Notes: a model not told the origin generated them from the sequence alone. A stretch of DNA of 64,000 nt from Bacteroidia bacterium (GCA_030428865.1 JAUIEK010000003.1:62001-126000); one strand, 5' to 3'. Numbered from the stretch's first letter, positions 1-9,549 are shown. Made by a program: numbers and translations.

Positions 1-686
1 ACTAGCATATCATTTTTATTTAAAGCATGTTTTGTTTTTCCTGACAGCTTAAAACTAACAATAGCTCTGGCTACTTCTTGAATCCAATGCGCTACTTTAT
101 ACTTATATTTAGATTCGCTAAGACTGGTTTCTAAACCTCTGTATGCAGTATATTTAAATACAATGTAAATAAGAATTATTAAGAGTAATCCGTAGATGAT
201 AAAAAACGGATGGTAAAATGTTAATAGAATTAAACCAAATAATATCTGTAACAAGGCAGTAGGAAAATCAATTAAAATTTTAGACAACCCTTTTTGTATT
301 GTTAATGTATCAAAAAAACGATTGGCTAACTCTGGCGGATATTGATTACGTAGCTCACTCATTTTTATTTTAGGAAAACGATAAGCAAACTCAAAAGAAG
401 CCCGTGTGAATATTTTTTGCTGAATATTTTCAATAATTCGCATTTGCGTAAGTTGTAAAATACCAACAAAAGCTACGCCTAGTGTTACAAGAATAACTAG
501 TAAAATCCACGAAGTGCTAATTTGAGCTCCTTGAATTAAATTAATAATAGCTTGAATTCCTAAAGGAAGAGTTAATCCTACAACTCCTGCAAAAATAGCA
601 TAGTAAAAGACATGTAGAATATCTTTTCTATCTAGTTCAAGAAGTCTTATAAAGCGCTGCCAAGCAGTTAAAAAATTCTTTGACAT
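1..686 (-). CDS. ABC transporter membrane domain, N-terminal part (runs off the window)
   Basis: The frame is open from an ATG at 686 to the window edge, giving the first 228 residues. Hydrophobic spans lie at about residues 25-48, 60-80 and 150-185, separated by amphipathic stretches, as in the first half of a type I exporter membrane domain of the HlyB/MsbA fold. No C39 peptidase domain precedes it. The nucleotide-binding domain would lie outside the window, so fusion to an ATPase is inferred. The gene starts 4 nt after the TetR gene on the same strand, so the two are probably co-transcribed and the regulator probably controls this exporter. The substrate cannot be told. Confidence 0.75.
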   Translation of the reverse strand, partial: MSKNFLTAWQRFIRLLELDRKDILHVFYYAIFAGVVGLTLPLGIQAIINLIQGAQISTSWILLVILVTLGVAFVGILQLTQMRIIENIQQKIFTRASFEFAYRFPKIKMSELRNQYPPELANRFFDTLTIQKGLSKILIDFPTALLQILFGLILLTFYHPFFIIYGLLLIILIYIVFKYTAYRGLETSLSESKYKYKVAHWIQEVARAIVSFKLSGKTKHALNKNDML

Positions 687-690
687 GTTT

Positions 691-1365
691 TTATTTTTTA
701 AGCGTTGCAGTTACAAGATTAATTAGAAAGTTTTTAATATCAGTAGGTGTTTCACAGTCTGTTATTGACGTAAAATGATCTTTTAAAAAATTCTGATGTA
801 AAGAACTTTCTATCAACATACTTGCTAAACTAGAAGGATAAAGATAATCTTGATTTACATCTATAATTATTTCTTTAAAGCGAGTAGTTAGTCTTTTATA
901 CACAGAAAAATACCCTTCCTTATTCTCTTGATCAACCTCTTTTGTTAAATACGATTTCGAAAATTCATTAATCACAATTTGATTTAATAGTACTTCATTT
1001 ATGTGTTTATACGTATTATCTTCTTCTATAGGCTGAGTTATTACTTCAATGGCTTTTGTTAATTTTTCAAAAGGATTACCAATGTTTAATGTACTAAAAA
1101 CCAATTGATATTCTACCCAACTCCAATACCAAGAAGTTAAGTAGAGTAGGAGTTTATGCTTATTTTCAAAATAGCGATAAATAGAACTTTCATTTGATTG
1201 AATTTCTAATCCTAATTTTTTGAACGTGAAATTCTCAATCCCTATTTTATGTATAAGGAGTATGCTATGCTCAATGATTTTACGACCAAGATCTGATGTT
1301 TCAGGGTCTTTTTGATAAATGTTTTCATTTACCTGTATTTTAATATTTGATAGTAATCTTTTCAT
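691..1365 (-). CDS. TetR/AcrR family transcriptional regulator
   Basis: This 224-residue protein has an N-terminal helix-turn-helix at about residues 46-66, with the Ser-Ile-Tyr-Arg-Tyr-Phe recognition-helix pattern typical of TetR repressors. The C-terminal ligand domain is divergent, so no ligand can be named. It is the first gene of an operon with the downstream ABC exporter gene. A perfect 17-bp palindrome lies inside its promoter (1391-1407), the classic arrangement for autorepression. A likely model is that it represses itself and the exporter until an effector binds. The family call is strong; the regulated pathway is inference. Confidence 0.85.
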   Translation of the reverse strand: MKRLLSNIKIQVNENIYQKDPETSDLGRKIIEHSILLIHKIGIENFTFKKLGLEIQSNESSIYRYFENKHKLLLYLTSWYWSWVEYQLVFSTLNIGNPFEKLTKAIEVITQPIEEDNTYKHINEVLLNQIVINEFSKSYLTKEVDQENKEGYFSVYKRLTTRFKEIIIDVNQDYLYPSSLASMLIESSLHQNFLKDHFTSITDCETPTDIKNFLINLVTATLKK

Positions 1366-1384
1366 TACAAAATATTTATAGACG

Positions 1385-1416
1385 CAAATATAATAGTATT
1401 ACTATTAAATAGCAAA
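1385..1416 (-). promoter_or_regulatory. Promoter of the TetR-exporter operon with embedded palindromic operator
   Basis: On the minus strand a TTTG element (1416-1413) is followed after 20 bp by TATATTTG (1392-1385), a full match to the Bacteroidota TTTG / TAnnTTTG promoter. The spacer holds a perfect 8-1-8 palindrome, TAATAGTA-T-TACTATTA, at 1391-1407, which abuts the -7 box. A TetR dimer bound there would block RNA polymerase. The predicted leader before the ATG at 1365 is about 15 nt. Confidence 0.7.
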
Positions 1417-1514
1417 AAATGATTATAATTAATAAAATATTAACACATTCAATATTTTACTGATTTCATTATAAAGTTCTGACAAATAGCGATATAATTA
1501 CTTTAATTGCTTCC

Positions 1515-1889
1515 TTGTATATAAAAATAAATAATGCTATTGTTTTAAAAATAATTGATAGTTTAGCAGTCGTGAAAAAATCATCAAGAGCAATATCAAG
1601 ATTACTGGCATATTATTTCCTCATGATTCCAGTATTTGCTGCTATACACTTTCAGCAGCACATACATGAGCAAGATTCAGTATATCAAACCATTGATCTT
1701 TCAGATTCCACTTTGTCATCTGAATGTTTTGTTTGTGACTATTATTTTAGTAAACAAACAGAAGCTTACTTACAACTGTTTTCATTTCGATTTAAAACTT
1801 TTGAAAGCTCATTTTCTGAGCTAATTACTCAAAATATTGTTTATATACCAAGTATAAGCATCTCTTCAAGAGGGCCTCCTTCTTTATAA
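1515..1889 (+). CDS. Small His/Cys protein with C-terminal RGPP motif, first gene of the transporter operon
   Basis: The frame gives 124 residues from a TTG at 1515, or 105 from a GTG at 1572 (Val-Lys-Lys-Ser-Ser). The second start looks better because it gives a basic N-terminus before a hydrophobic segment (about residues 29-45 of the long form) that could be a signal anchor. A His-rich patch, a Cys-x-x-Cys pair and a C-terminal Arg-Gly-Pro-Pro-Ser-Leu follow. His plus CxxC plus RGPP recalls small DUF2946-like proteins, often linked to metals, but the match is by eye. It lies 77 nt before the ABC ATPase gene, so a role with that transporter is likely. Confidence 0.55.
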   Translation: MYIKINNAIVLKIIDSLAVVKKSSRAISRLLAYYFLMIPVFAAIHFQQHIHEQDSVYQTIDLSDSTLSSECFVCDYYFSKQTEAYLQLFSFRFKTFESSFSELITQNIVYIPSISISSRGPPSL

Positions 1890-1966
1890 AGTTACTTTCC
1901 TATTTAATGCAACAAATCTTGTTGCACACTTTTAACGCATTAATTATTACATAAAAAAATATTCCT

Positions 1967-2680
1967 ATGTTGGAAGCTATTAACCTATCGAAAAATTACG
2001 GTGGGCAACAGGCACTTACAGAATTAAATCTGTCAGTTGCTCCGGGTGAAATATTTTGCCTGCTAGGTGCCAATGGTGCTGGTAAAACAACCACTATAAA
2101 CTTATTCATGAATTTTATCAATCCTTCTTCTGGTGAGGTAAGAATTGATGGATTAGATGTCACGCTTACATCTAAAGAGATAAAAAAAAGCATAGCCTAT
2201 ATACCAGAAAATTTAAACTTATATGGTAATCTCACAGGACTTGAAAATTTACAATTCTTTGTTGGTTTAAGCAACGAAAAATTAAACAAGCTAGAATCAA
2301 AACAATTACTTGAATCTGTAGGATTACAAGCAGAAGCTGTTAACAAACGTGTTTCAAATTACTCAAAAGGAATGCGCCAAAAAGTAGGGATCGCAATTGC
2401 AAAAGCAAATAAAGCAAGCAATTTATTATTAGATGAACCTACTTCTGGATTAGACCCTAAAGCGAGTAATGATTTTGCTGAATTATTACAAGAAATGAAG
2501 CAGAATAAGGTTGCTATTTTAATGGCTACTCATGATTTGTTTCGAGCTAAAGAAAGTGGTACACATATAGGAATAATGAAGGCGGGAAAACTAGTTCATT
2601 CTCTTAAAACGGATGACATCACTTTGGCTGAATTAGAAGGTTTGTATTTAGAAACTATGAAGGCAGGAAATCATGATTAA
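1967..2680 (+). CDS. ABC transporter ATP-binding protein
   Basis: This 237-residue single-domain ATPase has a Walker A motif (GANGAGKT, about residues 34-41), the signature region Tyr-Ser-Lys-Gly-Met-Arg-Gln at about 137-143, and Walker B followed by Asp-Glu-Pro-Thr-Ser-Gly-Leu-Asp at about 157. It would energise the integral membrane proteins encoded at 2673-4097 and 6398-7711. Its last codons overlap the first permease gene by 8 nt, so coupled translation is expected. The architecture is that of ABC-2 type exporters. The substrate is unknown. Confidence 0.92.
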   Translation: MLEAINLSKNYGGQQALTELNLSVAPGEIFCLLGANGAGKTTTINLFMNFINPSSGEVRIDGLDVTLTSKEIKKSIAYIPENLNLYGNLTGLENLQFFVGLSNEKLNKLESKQLLESVGLQAEAVNKRVSNYSKGMRQKVGIAIAKANKASNLLLDEPTSGLDPKASNDFAELLQEMKQNKVAILMATHDLFRAKESGTHIGIMKAGKLVHSLKTDDITLAELEGLYLETMKAGNHD

Positions 2681-4097
2681 GCTAGTCATTAAAAAAGAAT
2701 TTCTTAATGCTCTTAGAGACATTCGTCTACAGGTTTTCGGTGTTGTTTTAATAACTCTAATGATTGTAGCTGTTTTTGTAGGAAAACAAAAGCAAAAGCA
2801 AATACAGAACGAACGTACAAAAGCGCAATCAAAAATGTACGATAAATGGTTAAAACAAGGAGATAAGCATCCGCACAGTGCTGCTCATTATGGGCAATTT
2901 GCTTTTAAACCAAAACCTGTATTGAGTTTTTTAGATACGGGTTTAGATGATTATACAGGTGTTTCGGTTTTTCTGGAAGCACACAAGCAAAATGAAGCAT
3001 TATTTAGTCGAGCTCAAGATAGCAGCGGAATGACCAGGTTTGGAGAAATTACTGTGGCCTATATTTTTCAGATATTAATTCCGCTCCTTATTATATTTTT
3101 AACTTTTAATGTTTTTAGCAAAGAAAAAGAGCAGGGAACACTTAAACTAATCTATGCACAAGGACTTTCTATGAAGCAACTTTTTATGGGAAAGTTATGG
3201 GCAAATTATACGATTGTTTTATTTATTTCTCTTCCTGTTGTATTAATCACATATTTATTATTAAGTAATGATTCATCTAATTTTGATGGCAATGTAGCAA
3301 GTAAATTTTTATTGTTTACAGTAAGTTATGCTATTTACTTCTTGGTCTTTACCTCAATTTGCATATTGATTTCAGCGTTTGCTAAAAACTCAAAGTTATC
3401 TCTATTAATGCTACTTGGTTTATGGATTACTTCTTGTATTATCATACCAAAAGCTACGGTTAATCTAGCAGACAATCTCTACGCAACACCTTCGCAATTT
3501 GAACTTAAAAAAACCATTGAGAAAAAAGTTGAAAATGGTATTGATGGGCATAACCCTTCAGATACTCGTTTAGCATCACTCAAAAAAAAGGTTTTAGATG
3601 AATATGGAGTAAAAACTATTGACGAATTGCCAGTAAACTGGGGAGGAATAGCAATGCAAGCGGGAGAAGATTATACTGATAAAGTATATGATGAAGAATT
3701 TTCCAAAGTTGAAGCCATATTTAACAAGCAAAATAAGTTTACTGAATGGATTGGTTTTATAAATCCATACTTAGCCATTAAAAATCTTTCTATGGCTTTT
3801 GCTGGAACTGATTTTTATCATCACGTAACATTTACAAAAGCTGCAGAAGATTATCGTAGATCTTTTGTTAAAAAGATGAATAAAGATATGGAGCTAAATC
3901 ATAAACCAGGAACTGCTTACACTGATTATAATGTAGGTACAGAGATGTGGTCTAGTATTGAATCATTCAATTACGATCTACCAAAAACTAATGAAATATT
4001 AAAAAATCAGTGGAAAGCAATTCTATCATTATTTATTTGGCTTATAAGCCTCTTATTATTAAGCAATTATTTACCTAAAAAAATATCAATTCTTTAA
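2673..4097 (+). CDS. ABC-2 type permease of the DUF3526 type
   Basis: The 474-residue protein has one N-terminal membrane helix (about residues 20-37), then a long polar loop probably outside the cytoplasm. A cluster of helices follows at about 127-265, a second large charged loop at about 275-440, and a last helix near the C-terminus. This pattern of membrane spans with large extracytoplasmic inserts fits ABC-2 permeases with a DUF3526 region. It overlaps the ATPase gene by 8 nt and is followed after 3 nt by the TonB-dependent receptor gene, so all are one operon. A second permease of the same design lies at 6398-7711; the two probably form a heterodimer. Confidence 0.8.
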   Translation: MIKLVIKKEFLNALRDIRLQVFGVVLITLMIVAVFVGKQKQKQIQNERTKAQSKMYDKWLKQGDKHPHSAAHYGQFAFKPKPVLSFLDTGLDDYTGVSVFLEAHKQNEALFSRAQDSSGMTRFGEITVAYIFQILIPLLIIFLTFNVFSKEKEQGTLKLIYAQGLSMKQLFMGKLWANYTIVLFISLPVVLITYLLLSNDSSNFDGNVASKFLLFTVSYAIYFLVFTSICILISAFAKNSKLSLLMLLGLWITSCIIIPKATVNLADNLYATPSQFELKKTIEKKVENGIDGHNPSDTRLASLKKKVLDEYGVKTIDELPVNWGGIAMQAGEDYTDKVYDEEFSKVEAIFNKQNKFTEWIGFINPYLAIKNLSMAFAGTDFYHHVTFTKAAEDYRRSFVKKMNKDMELNHKPGTAYTDYNVGTEMWSSIESFNYDLPKTNEILKNQWKAILSLFIWLISLLLLSNYLPKKISIL

Positions 4098-4100
4098 AAA

Positions 4101-6389
4101 ATGAAAAACAACATAAATTATATAATATTATTCTTATTTGCATCAGTGCCATCATTAATTGCCCAAACAATAAAGGGTAGAGTAGTGGATAATAAAACAA
4201 ATAAGGCTATTGTAGGAGCAAACGTACAAGAACTAAGCGGGTCTAGAGGGACTACTACAGACAAAAATGGGGAGTTTATAATTGAAACTACTTCTTCAAT
4301 TTTGATAAGTTATATTGGATATGAAACGCAAACCATAAATCCATCAGCAAAATACTTAAGAATTAGATTAAAACAAAGCGCTACACAATTAACAGAAATT
4401 GTTGTTAATGCTTATCAAGCAGATAGAGATCTTTTAACGGTGGCTGCACCTATCTCTGTTATTTCTAAAACAGATTTACAGCGAGCAGATAATTCAACTA
4501 TTATACCAATATTTAATGCGGTTCCTGGTGTAAAGTTAGATCATTACACGGTTGGAGATTACAGGCTCAACATTAGAGGTGGTTCTTTGGCACAACCTTC
4601 TGTACACGGTAGTGGTTACAGAATGTATTGGAATGGTATTCCTATTACAACTGCTAGCGGAGGAAATTCTCTTGGTAGTTTGGATATTAATTTTATTGAT
4701 AATATAGAAATAATTAAAGGTCCTGGTAGTTCGTTGTACGGAGCTGGATTTGGAGGAACTGTACTAGTTAATACAGACAAAGCAGATGAAATAGGAACTC
4801 AACTAAGTACAGATTTGATGGTTGGTGATTACAATACGTTTAGAAGCACAACAAGTTTAAAATACAATGGTAGCGGAGGAAATATTGCATTACGATATAC
4901 AAAATCTTCTACAGACGGTTATCGTGACATGACTGATTCTGAAGGAGATGTTTTAAATCTTTATGGACAGATTTACACAGGTCAAAAAGGAGAAGTAAAC
5001 TTTTTCTACAATTATGAAAATAGACTTGTTAATATAGCAGGAGATCTTGATGAAGATACTTTTAACAACGCACCACAAACAGCAAATACCATAGAGCCTA
5101 CAGGATTTGGACCAGATAAGCATACAATAGGTCTAGGATATAGCTATAAATTTGACAATCAATGGGAAGCGTCTCTTGGAGGATATTATTTTGACAATGA
5201 TGGGGAATTCATACTAAGCTTTCCTTTCTTCGGTATTTTTGACAAAGAACCATCTTCTGGTTACAATACAAGAGGCACTGTAACACATAAAAATAAATTT
5301 GATAATATCAACTTAAAAGTAGATGGAGGATTTGAATATGGATATGTAGACAACAAGGTTATTAGCTATGATAGTGATTTTAACGTTGAAGGAGCATCTA
5401 TAACGACAATCAATCAATCTAAATCAAATCAATTTATGGGATTTGTTCAAGCTGAATTAGCAATAGATAAAAGCTTGTTTTTTACTGCAGGGTTGAGTTT
5501 TAATGAATTTAGATACAATATAAAAAACAACATAAATCAACCTGATCTTTTACTTTTTAAGCAAACAGTGAATCAACTGGCATCTCGTTTTTCTATTCTT
5601 AAAAAAATAGGAACATATTCATTTCATGCTTCTGCTAGTCAAGGTTTTAGTCCTCCTGCGGCAGGAGTGTCAAGTGATTTTCTGAATCCTGATGGAAGTG
5701 TAAATAATTTGCAAGCATCTACAGGTTGGAATTTCGAAATTGGCAGTAGAGGAAGTAGTAAAAACGGATTGTTTTTCTATAACATAACAGCCTATGATCT
5801 TCTTATACAAGACGCAATAATTCGAAGATTATTTGAAATATCTCCAGGAGTAAATGCAGAACGAAAAACAAATGCAGGAGAAGTAAAACAAAGAGGTGTT
5901 GAAGCAATTGTAGGATTGAATTTAACAACTAACAGAGATGATTTTTGGTACGGTTCTCAACTAAGAGTAGGATATACGTATAATGACTATGAGTATAAAG
6001 ATTACCAGACAGTTACATCAGGTGTTCCAGTTGACTATAGCGGACAGGTAGTGCCAGGAACAATTCCTCACTCTTGGCTAATAATGGCAGATATTAAAAC
6101 ACAAGCTGGTATTTATCTAAACTTTACTTTTAATCACTATGACAAAACTTTTTTAACTGATGAAAATGATTTAACCCATCCATCATATTCTATTATGAAT
6201 TTTAGATTAGGATATGAACGTGAGTTATTGAATAAACAAATAAAAATTCATCCATATTTAGGTGTGAATAATCTAGGAAACACGCTCTATAGTAGCTTAA
6301 ATGCTTATAACAGTCCATTTGGAGGATTTTTTAATCCTGGATTTAGAAGACAATTTTTTGCAGGTGTTTCATTGAATTATCAGTTATAA
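4101..6389 (+). CDS. TonB-dependent outer membrane receptor with carboxypeptidase-like N-terminal domain
   Basis: A signal peptide at residues 1-21 ends in Ile-Ala-Gln. It is followed by a CarboxypepD_reg-like beta domain (about 22-95, with the Val-Val-Asp-Asn-Lys-Thr and Ser-Tyr-Ile-Gly-Tyr-Glu hallmarks) and a plug domain (about 110-230). A beta barrel runs to residue 762 and ends in an aromatic-polar strand (Leu-Asn-Tyr-Gln-Leu). The size suits siderophore or metal-chelate receptors rather than SusC. It sits between two inner-membrane permease genes with 3 and 8 nt spacing, so the operon spans both membranes. The substrate is not evident. Confidence 0.9.
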   Translation: MKNNINYIILFLFASVPSLIAQTIKGRVVDNKTNKAIVGANVQELSGSRGTTTDKNGEFIIETTSSILISYIGYETQTINPSAKYLRIRLKQSATQLTEIVVNAYQADRDLLTVAAPISVISKTDLQRADNSTIIPIFNAVPGVKLDHYTVGDYRLNIRGGSLAQPSVHGSGYRMYWNGIPITTASGGNSLGSLDINFIDNIEIIKGPGSSLYGAGFGGTVLVNTDKADEIGTQLSTDLMVGDYNTFRSTTSLKYNGSGGNIALRYTKSSTDGYRDMTDSEGDVLNLYGQIYTGQKGEVNFFYNYENRLVNIAGDLDEDTFNNAPQTANTIEPTGFGPDKHTIGLGYSYKFDNQWEASLGGYYFDNDGEFILSFPFFGIFDKEPSSGYNTRGTVTHKNKFDNINLKVDGGFEYGYVDNKVISYDSDFNVEGASITTINQSKSNQFMGFVQAELAIDKSLFFTAGLSFNEFRYNIKNNINQPDLLLFKQTVNQLASRFSILKKIGTYSFHASASQGFSPPAAGVSSDFLNPDGSVNNLQASTGWNFEIGSRGSSKNGLFFYNITAYDLLIQDAIIRRLFEISPGVNAERKTNAGEVKQRGVEAIVGLNLTTNRDDFWYGSQLRVGYTYNDYEYKDYQTVTSGVPVDYSGQVVPGTIPHSWLIMADIKTQAGIYLNFTFNHYDKTFLTDENDLTHPSYSIMNFRLGYERELLNKQIKIHPYLGVNNLGNTLYSSLNAYNSPFGGFFNPGFRRQFFAGVSLNYQL

Positions 6390-6397
6390 TAATTATC

Positions 6398-7711
6398 ATG
6401 AAAACGTTTATTCATATTATTTTCTTTGAGTGGAAAATATTAATACGAAGTAATGTACTTAAAGCACTTGTATTTGTAGTGCTAGCTTCTGGAATTTATG
6501 CTATTTATTATGGAAATTCTGAAATCAAAAAACAAGAAGAAAGAATAAAGCATGTAGAATCTTATGAGAAAAAAGAATTTGATAAAATACTACAATGGGC
6601 AAGATTAGATACAGTTATTGAAGGTAATAAAGAGAAATATCAGCAAGCTATTTCTCCTACAGGTTCAGGGTGGAATAAACACTTTACATATTATTTCTCA
6701 CACAAAACACCTCCTTTAGCAGGATTGTGTTTAGGGCAACGAGATCTTTTTCCTGTGTATTACGGAATAAATATTACTGATTTAACTCGTCAACTAAATA
6801 CAGGAGAATTGGTAAATCCCACAAAATTATTAAGTGGAAATTTTGATTTATCGTATGTATTTGTTTTCCTTTTTCCACTATTAATCATAGCATTGTTTTA
6901 CAACTTGTATTCGAGCGAAAAAGAAACTGGTACTTTGTCACTTTTACAATCACAATCTGCTTCTTTGAATAAAATACTTATCAATAAAGGAATTTTTAGA
7001 TTGTTAATTGTGTGGTCATTAGCTGTTATATTACTTATGATAGGTGTTATCGCTCAAAATATATCAATTGATGTAAGTAATATAAAAATGCTAATTAAGT
7101 GGATTGTCATTGTTCTTGGGTATTGTCTGTTTTGGGTTGTAATAATGAGTATTATTATAAGGTTGCGTAAAGAATCTGCTTTAAACGCTATGCTAGGTGT
7201 AAGCGTTTGGTTAGTTTTTACACTTGTAGTACCAGCCTTACTGAACCTTTTACTATTTCAGGCAGATTCTTTACCAGATCGATCAGAAGTAATTCATACA
7301 GTTAGAAATTTAAATGATAAGAATTGGGAAAGTCCAAAATCATTTGTGCTTAATAAATTCTATAAAGATTACCCACAATACAATAAACAAAACGATACTC
7401 TTGATTTTGATAAATGGTATTATGCTAGTTTTACCTTGCTTGACAAGGAGGCTAATAAACTAAAAGTCCAATTTGATAAACAAGTGAATGAGCGAAACAT
7501 GCTGATGAATAAATGGAAATGGCTTAGTCCTGCAGCAATGGTACATGGGGAATTATCAAAAATTTCCAACACCGACAGGGAAAGTCAGCTCAATTTTCTT
7601 CAGAAAGTACATGCTAATCACAAGGAGTTGCAAAAAATATATCATGACAGAATTTTCAATAAGAAAAAATTTTCTATTGAGGATTTAGAAATGTTAAAGC
7701 GAAAACTGTAA
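6398..7711 (+). CDS. Second ABC-2 type permease of the DUF3526 type
   Basis: This 437-residue protein repeats the plan of the first permease: an N-terminal helix at about 20-38, a polar loop, clustered helices at about 150-290, and a long charged C-terminal region. Unlike its partner it ends without a final membrane helix; the last residues are highly basic. The Ser-Ser-Glu-Lys-Glu-Thr-Gly-Thr-Leu segment after the second helix matches the Ser-Lys-Glu-Lys-Glu-Gln-Gly-Thr-Leu of the first permease, supporting a paralogous pair. It is the last gene of the operon and is followed by a strong hairpin at 7716-7756. Confidence 0.78.
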   Translation: MKTFIHIIFFEWKILIRSNVLKALVFVVLASGIYAIYYGNSEIKKQEERIKHVESYEKKEFDKILQWARLDTVIEGNKEKYQQAISPTGSGWNKHFTYYFSHKTPPLAGLCLGQRDLFPVYYGINITDLTRQLNTGELVNPTKLLSGNFDLSYVFVFLFPLLIIALFYNLYSSEKETGTLSLLQSQSASLNKILINKGIFRLLIVWSLAVILLMIGVIAQNISIDVSNIKMLIKWIVIVLGYCLFWVVIMSIIIRLRKESALNAMLGVSVWLVFTLVVPALLNLLLFQADSLPDRSEVIHTVRNLNDKNWESPKSFVLNKFYKDYPQYNKQNDTLDFDKWYYASFTLLDKEANKLKVQFDKQVNERNMLMNKWKWLSPAAMVHGELSKISNTDRESQLNFLQKVHANHKELQKIYHDRIFNKKKFSIEDLEMLKRKL

Positions 7712-7715
7712 TTTA

Positions 7716-7756
7716 AAACTAACCCCAAGCAACTGAATGTTATTTGGGGTTAGTTT
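7716..7756. terminator. Bidirectional hairpin between convergent genes
   Basis: AAACTAACCCCAA (7716-7728) pairs perfectly with TTGGGGTTAGTTT (7744-7756), a 13-bp stem with a 15-nt loop. It lies between the convergent permease and LytTR regulator genes and could stop transcription from both sides. Confidence 0.8.
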
Positions 7757-7780
7757 ATAAAATAATCTATCTATCTGTTA

Positions 7781-8464
7781 TTACATCTTATTTTCCTCTA
7801 AGTGTTTTTTTAATTTATTACGATAACTACTTCCTATAGGAATTTCAGTATTTTGAATCGTAACATATCTATTATTACATTGAGTTATCTTACTTAAAGG
7901 AATTATGAAGGATTTATGTATTCTAATGAAGTTAAAACGTTCTAATTTTTGTTCTAAAAGCTTTAATGTTTGTAAAACCAAGTAATAATTATCTCCGCAA
8001 ACTATCTTGGCGTAATCTCTCATTCCTTCCACATAGTCAATGTTTTTCACTAAAACTTTAATAAACTCGTCTCCTTCTTTAATATAAAAAGACTCGTCTT
8101 CATTATTATTTTTCCCTCTTTGTTTTTTAAACCGTTCTATGGTTTTAGTAAATCTTTCAAAAGACACTGGTTTCAGAAGATAATCTATTACATTTAGTTC
8201 AAAACTCTCTATAGCATGATCTCTATATGAAGTAATAACAACAAACTGTGTTTTGTTTTTAATTGACTGAATCAATTCAATCCCTGAGATTTGAGGCATG
8301 GCTATATCTGTAAAAACTAAATCTACAGAATTGTCATTTAGGTATTTAAATCCCTCTATAGAATCCGTAAAGGTGTGAATTTCAAATTCAGAAAATCTAT
8401 TTAAATAGTTAAAAACAACATCAATTGCTAACGGTTCATCATCTATTATTACAGCTGTGTACAT
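7781..8464 (-). CDS. LytTR family response regulator
   Basis: The 227-residue protein starts with a receiver domain (about 1-115): acidic pair Asp8-Asp9, phosphoacceptor Asp53 in Phe-Thr-Asp-Ile-Ala-Met-Pro, and Lys98 in Leu-Leu-Lys-Pro-Val. A C-terminal LytTR DNA-binding domain follows (about 135-225, with Arg-Ile-His-Lys-Ser-Phe and the Ile-Pro-Ile-Gly motif). Its start codon overlaps the stop region of the histidine kinase gene by one base, so they are translated together. The pair is of the LytS/LytR class found beside envelope and secreted-protease genes. The target is unknown, but the divergent S41 protease gene is the obvious candidate. Confidence 0.92.
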   Translation of the reverse strand: MYTAVIIDDEPLAIDVVFNYLNRFSEFEIHTFTDSIEGFKYLNDNSVDLVFTDIAMPQISGIELIQSIKNKTQFVVITSYRDHAIESFELNVIDYLLKPVSFERFTKTIERFKKQRGKNNNEDESFYIKEGDEFIKVLVKNIDYVEGMRDYAKIVCGDNYYLVLQTLKLLEQKLERFNFIRIHKSFIIPLSKITQCNNRYVTIQNTEIPIGSSYRNKLKKHLEENKM

Positions 8465-9468
8465 TATAAATTTATTTCTAATTGAGTAAAGTAGGAGTTA
8501 GGTTTCGCATACGAAATTAATTTATGTGACTTAGGATAAGATAAAGCGAGTCGCTTTTTTAAAATTTCTAATCCTTTGCCTTCTCTATTATCTTTATTAA
8601 AATGCCCTTTCTTTTGAATACTGTTCTCTATTCTTATAAGAAGAGTTTTATCACTAACCTTAACATTAATAACAATAAATGAATTAAAATCGTTAGTATA
8701 AAACCCATGCTTAAACGCATTTTCAACAATTACTATTAATAATAATGGTTCTATAGTTAGATTTTTTGTAGTTCCAGATACGTTGTAATCAATATTTGCA
8801 TTGTCTCCAAATCTAATTTTCTCAATAGAGATATAATCTTCAATAAACTTTAACTCCCTATCTAATTTTACTCTGCCAAGTTTAGAATCATCAGTCATAT
8901 ACCGCATCATGCCAGATAGCTTAAGAATAGCGTCTGATGTTTTATCATTTTTTTGTAGAGAAAGACTATATAATGAATTGAAAGCATTGAATAAAAAATG
9001 AGGGTTTAATTGCTTTTTTAAAGCTTCGTTTTTAGCTTTTTCTAGTTCAATTTTTAATTTTTTATGCTTATCAAAATAATCCAATCTATTTACAAAATAG
9101 ATAAGTGGATAGACTAAAAATAGTTTTCCTAAAAAAACCACAAAATAGTCAAAAGCATTTTTAATCGTAATTACATTAAATAATCTGTATGTTTTTAAAA
9201 GAGATAATGAAACAGCAACAAAAAGTAAAAAAAGAGCAAAACCAAACTGTAAACTAAACTTAATCTTCCTTTGATAGAGAAAAAATACTCCATAAGCAAT
9301 TAGAACAATTATTAAGTTCTCTGCTGCATCACTTGTAATTAAAAAGAGCCAATCATTTAAAAAAGCATCTAAATGCTTCTTTACTAACTGAAAAACTGCA
9401 ACAGCAACTAAGATAATATTAAATACAATCTTAATAATCCGTATTGTATTGCTTGGTAGATATAACAT
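8464..9468 (-). CDS. LytS-type sensor histidine kinase
   Basis: The first 130 residues hold four hydrophobic spans and no clear extracytoplasmic sensor domain. A short coiled linker (about 131-152) leads to the His_kinase motif Leu-Asn-Pro-His-Phe-Leu-Phe-Asn with phosphoacceptor His157. A degenerate HATPase region follows, with Glu-Asn-Ala-Phe-Lys-His-Gly at about 248. Lack of a large outside domain suggests it senses a membrane or intramembrane cue. It is the first gene of the kinase-regulator operon and is transcribed away from the S41 protease gene. Confidence 0.9.
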   Translation of the reverse strand: MLYLPSNTIRIIKIVFNIILVAVAVFQLVKKHLDAFLNDWLFLITSDAAENLIIVLIAYGVFFLYQRKIKFSLQFGFALFLLFVAVSLSLLKTYRLFNVITIKNAFDYFVVFLGKLFLVYPLIYFVNRLDYFDKHKKLKIELEKAKNEALKKQLNPHFLFNAFNSLYSLSLQKNDKTSDAILKLSGMMRYMTDDSKLGRVKLDRELKFIEDYISIEKIRFGDNANIDYNVSGTTKNLTIEPLLLIVIVENAFKHGFYTNDFNSFIVINVKVSDKTLLIRIENSIQKKGHFNKDNREGKGLEILKKRLALSYPKSHKLISYAKPNSYFTQLEINL

Positions 9469-9549
9469 CTATGCCAGTTAATTTTTAATTAAGTCATAAA
9501 TATAAATAAAGAAGGTTTATTTAAATCGATTACAGAATAGGGTTTATCT

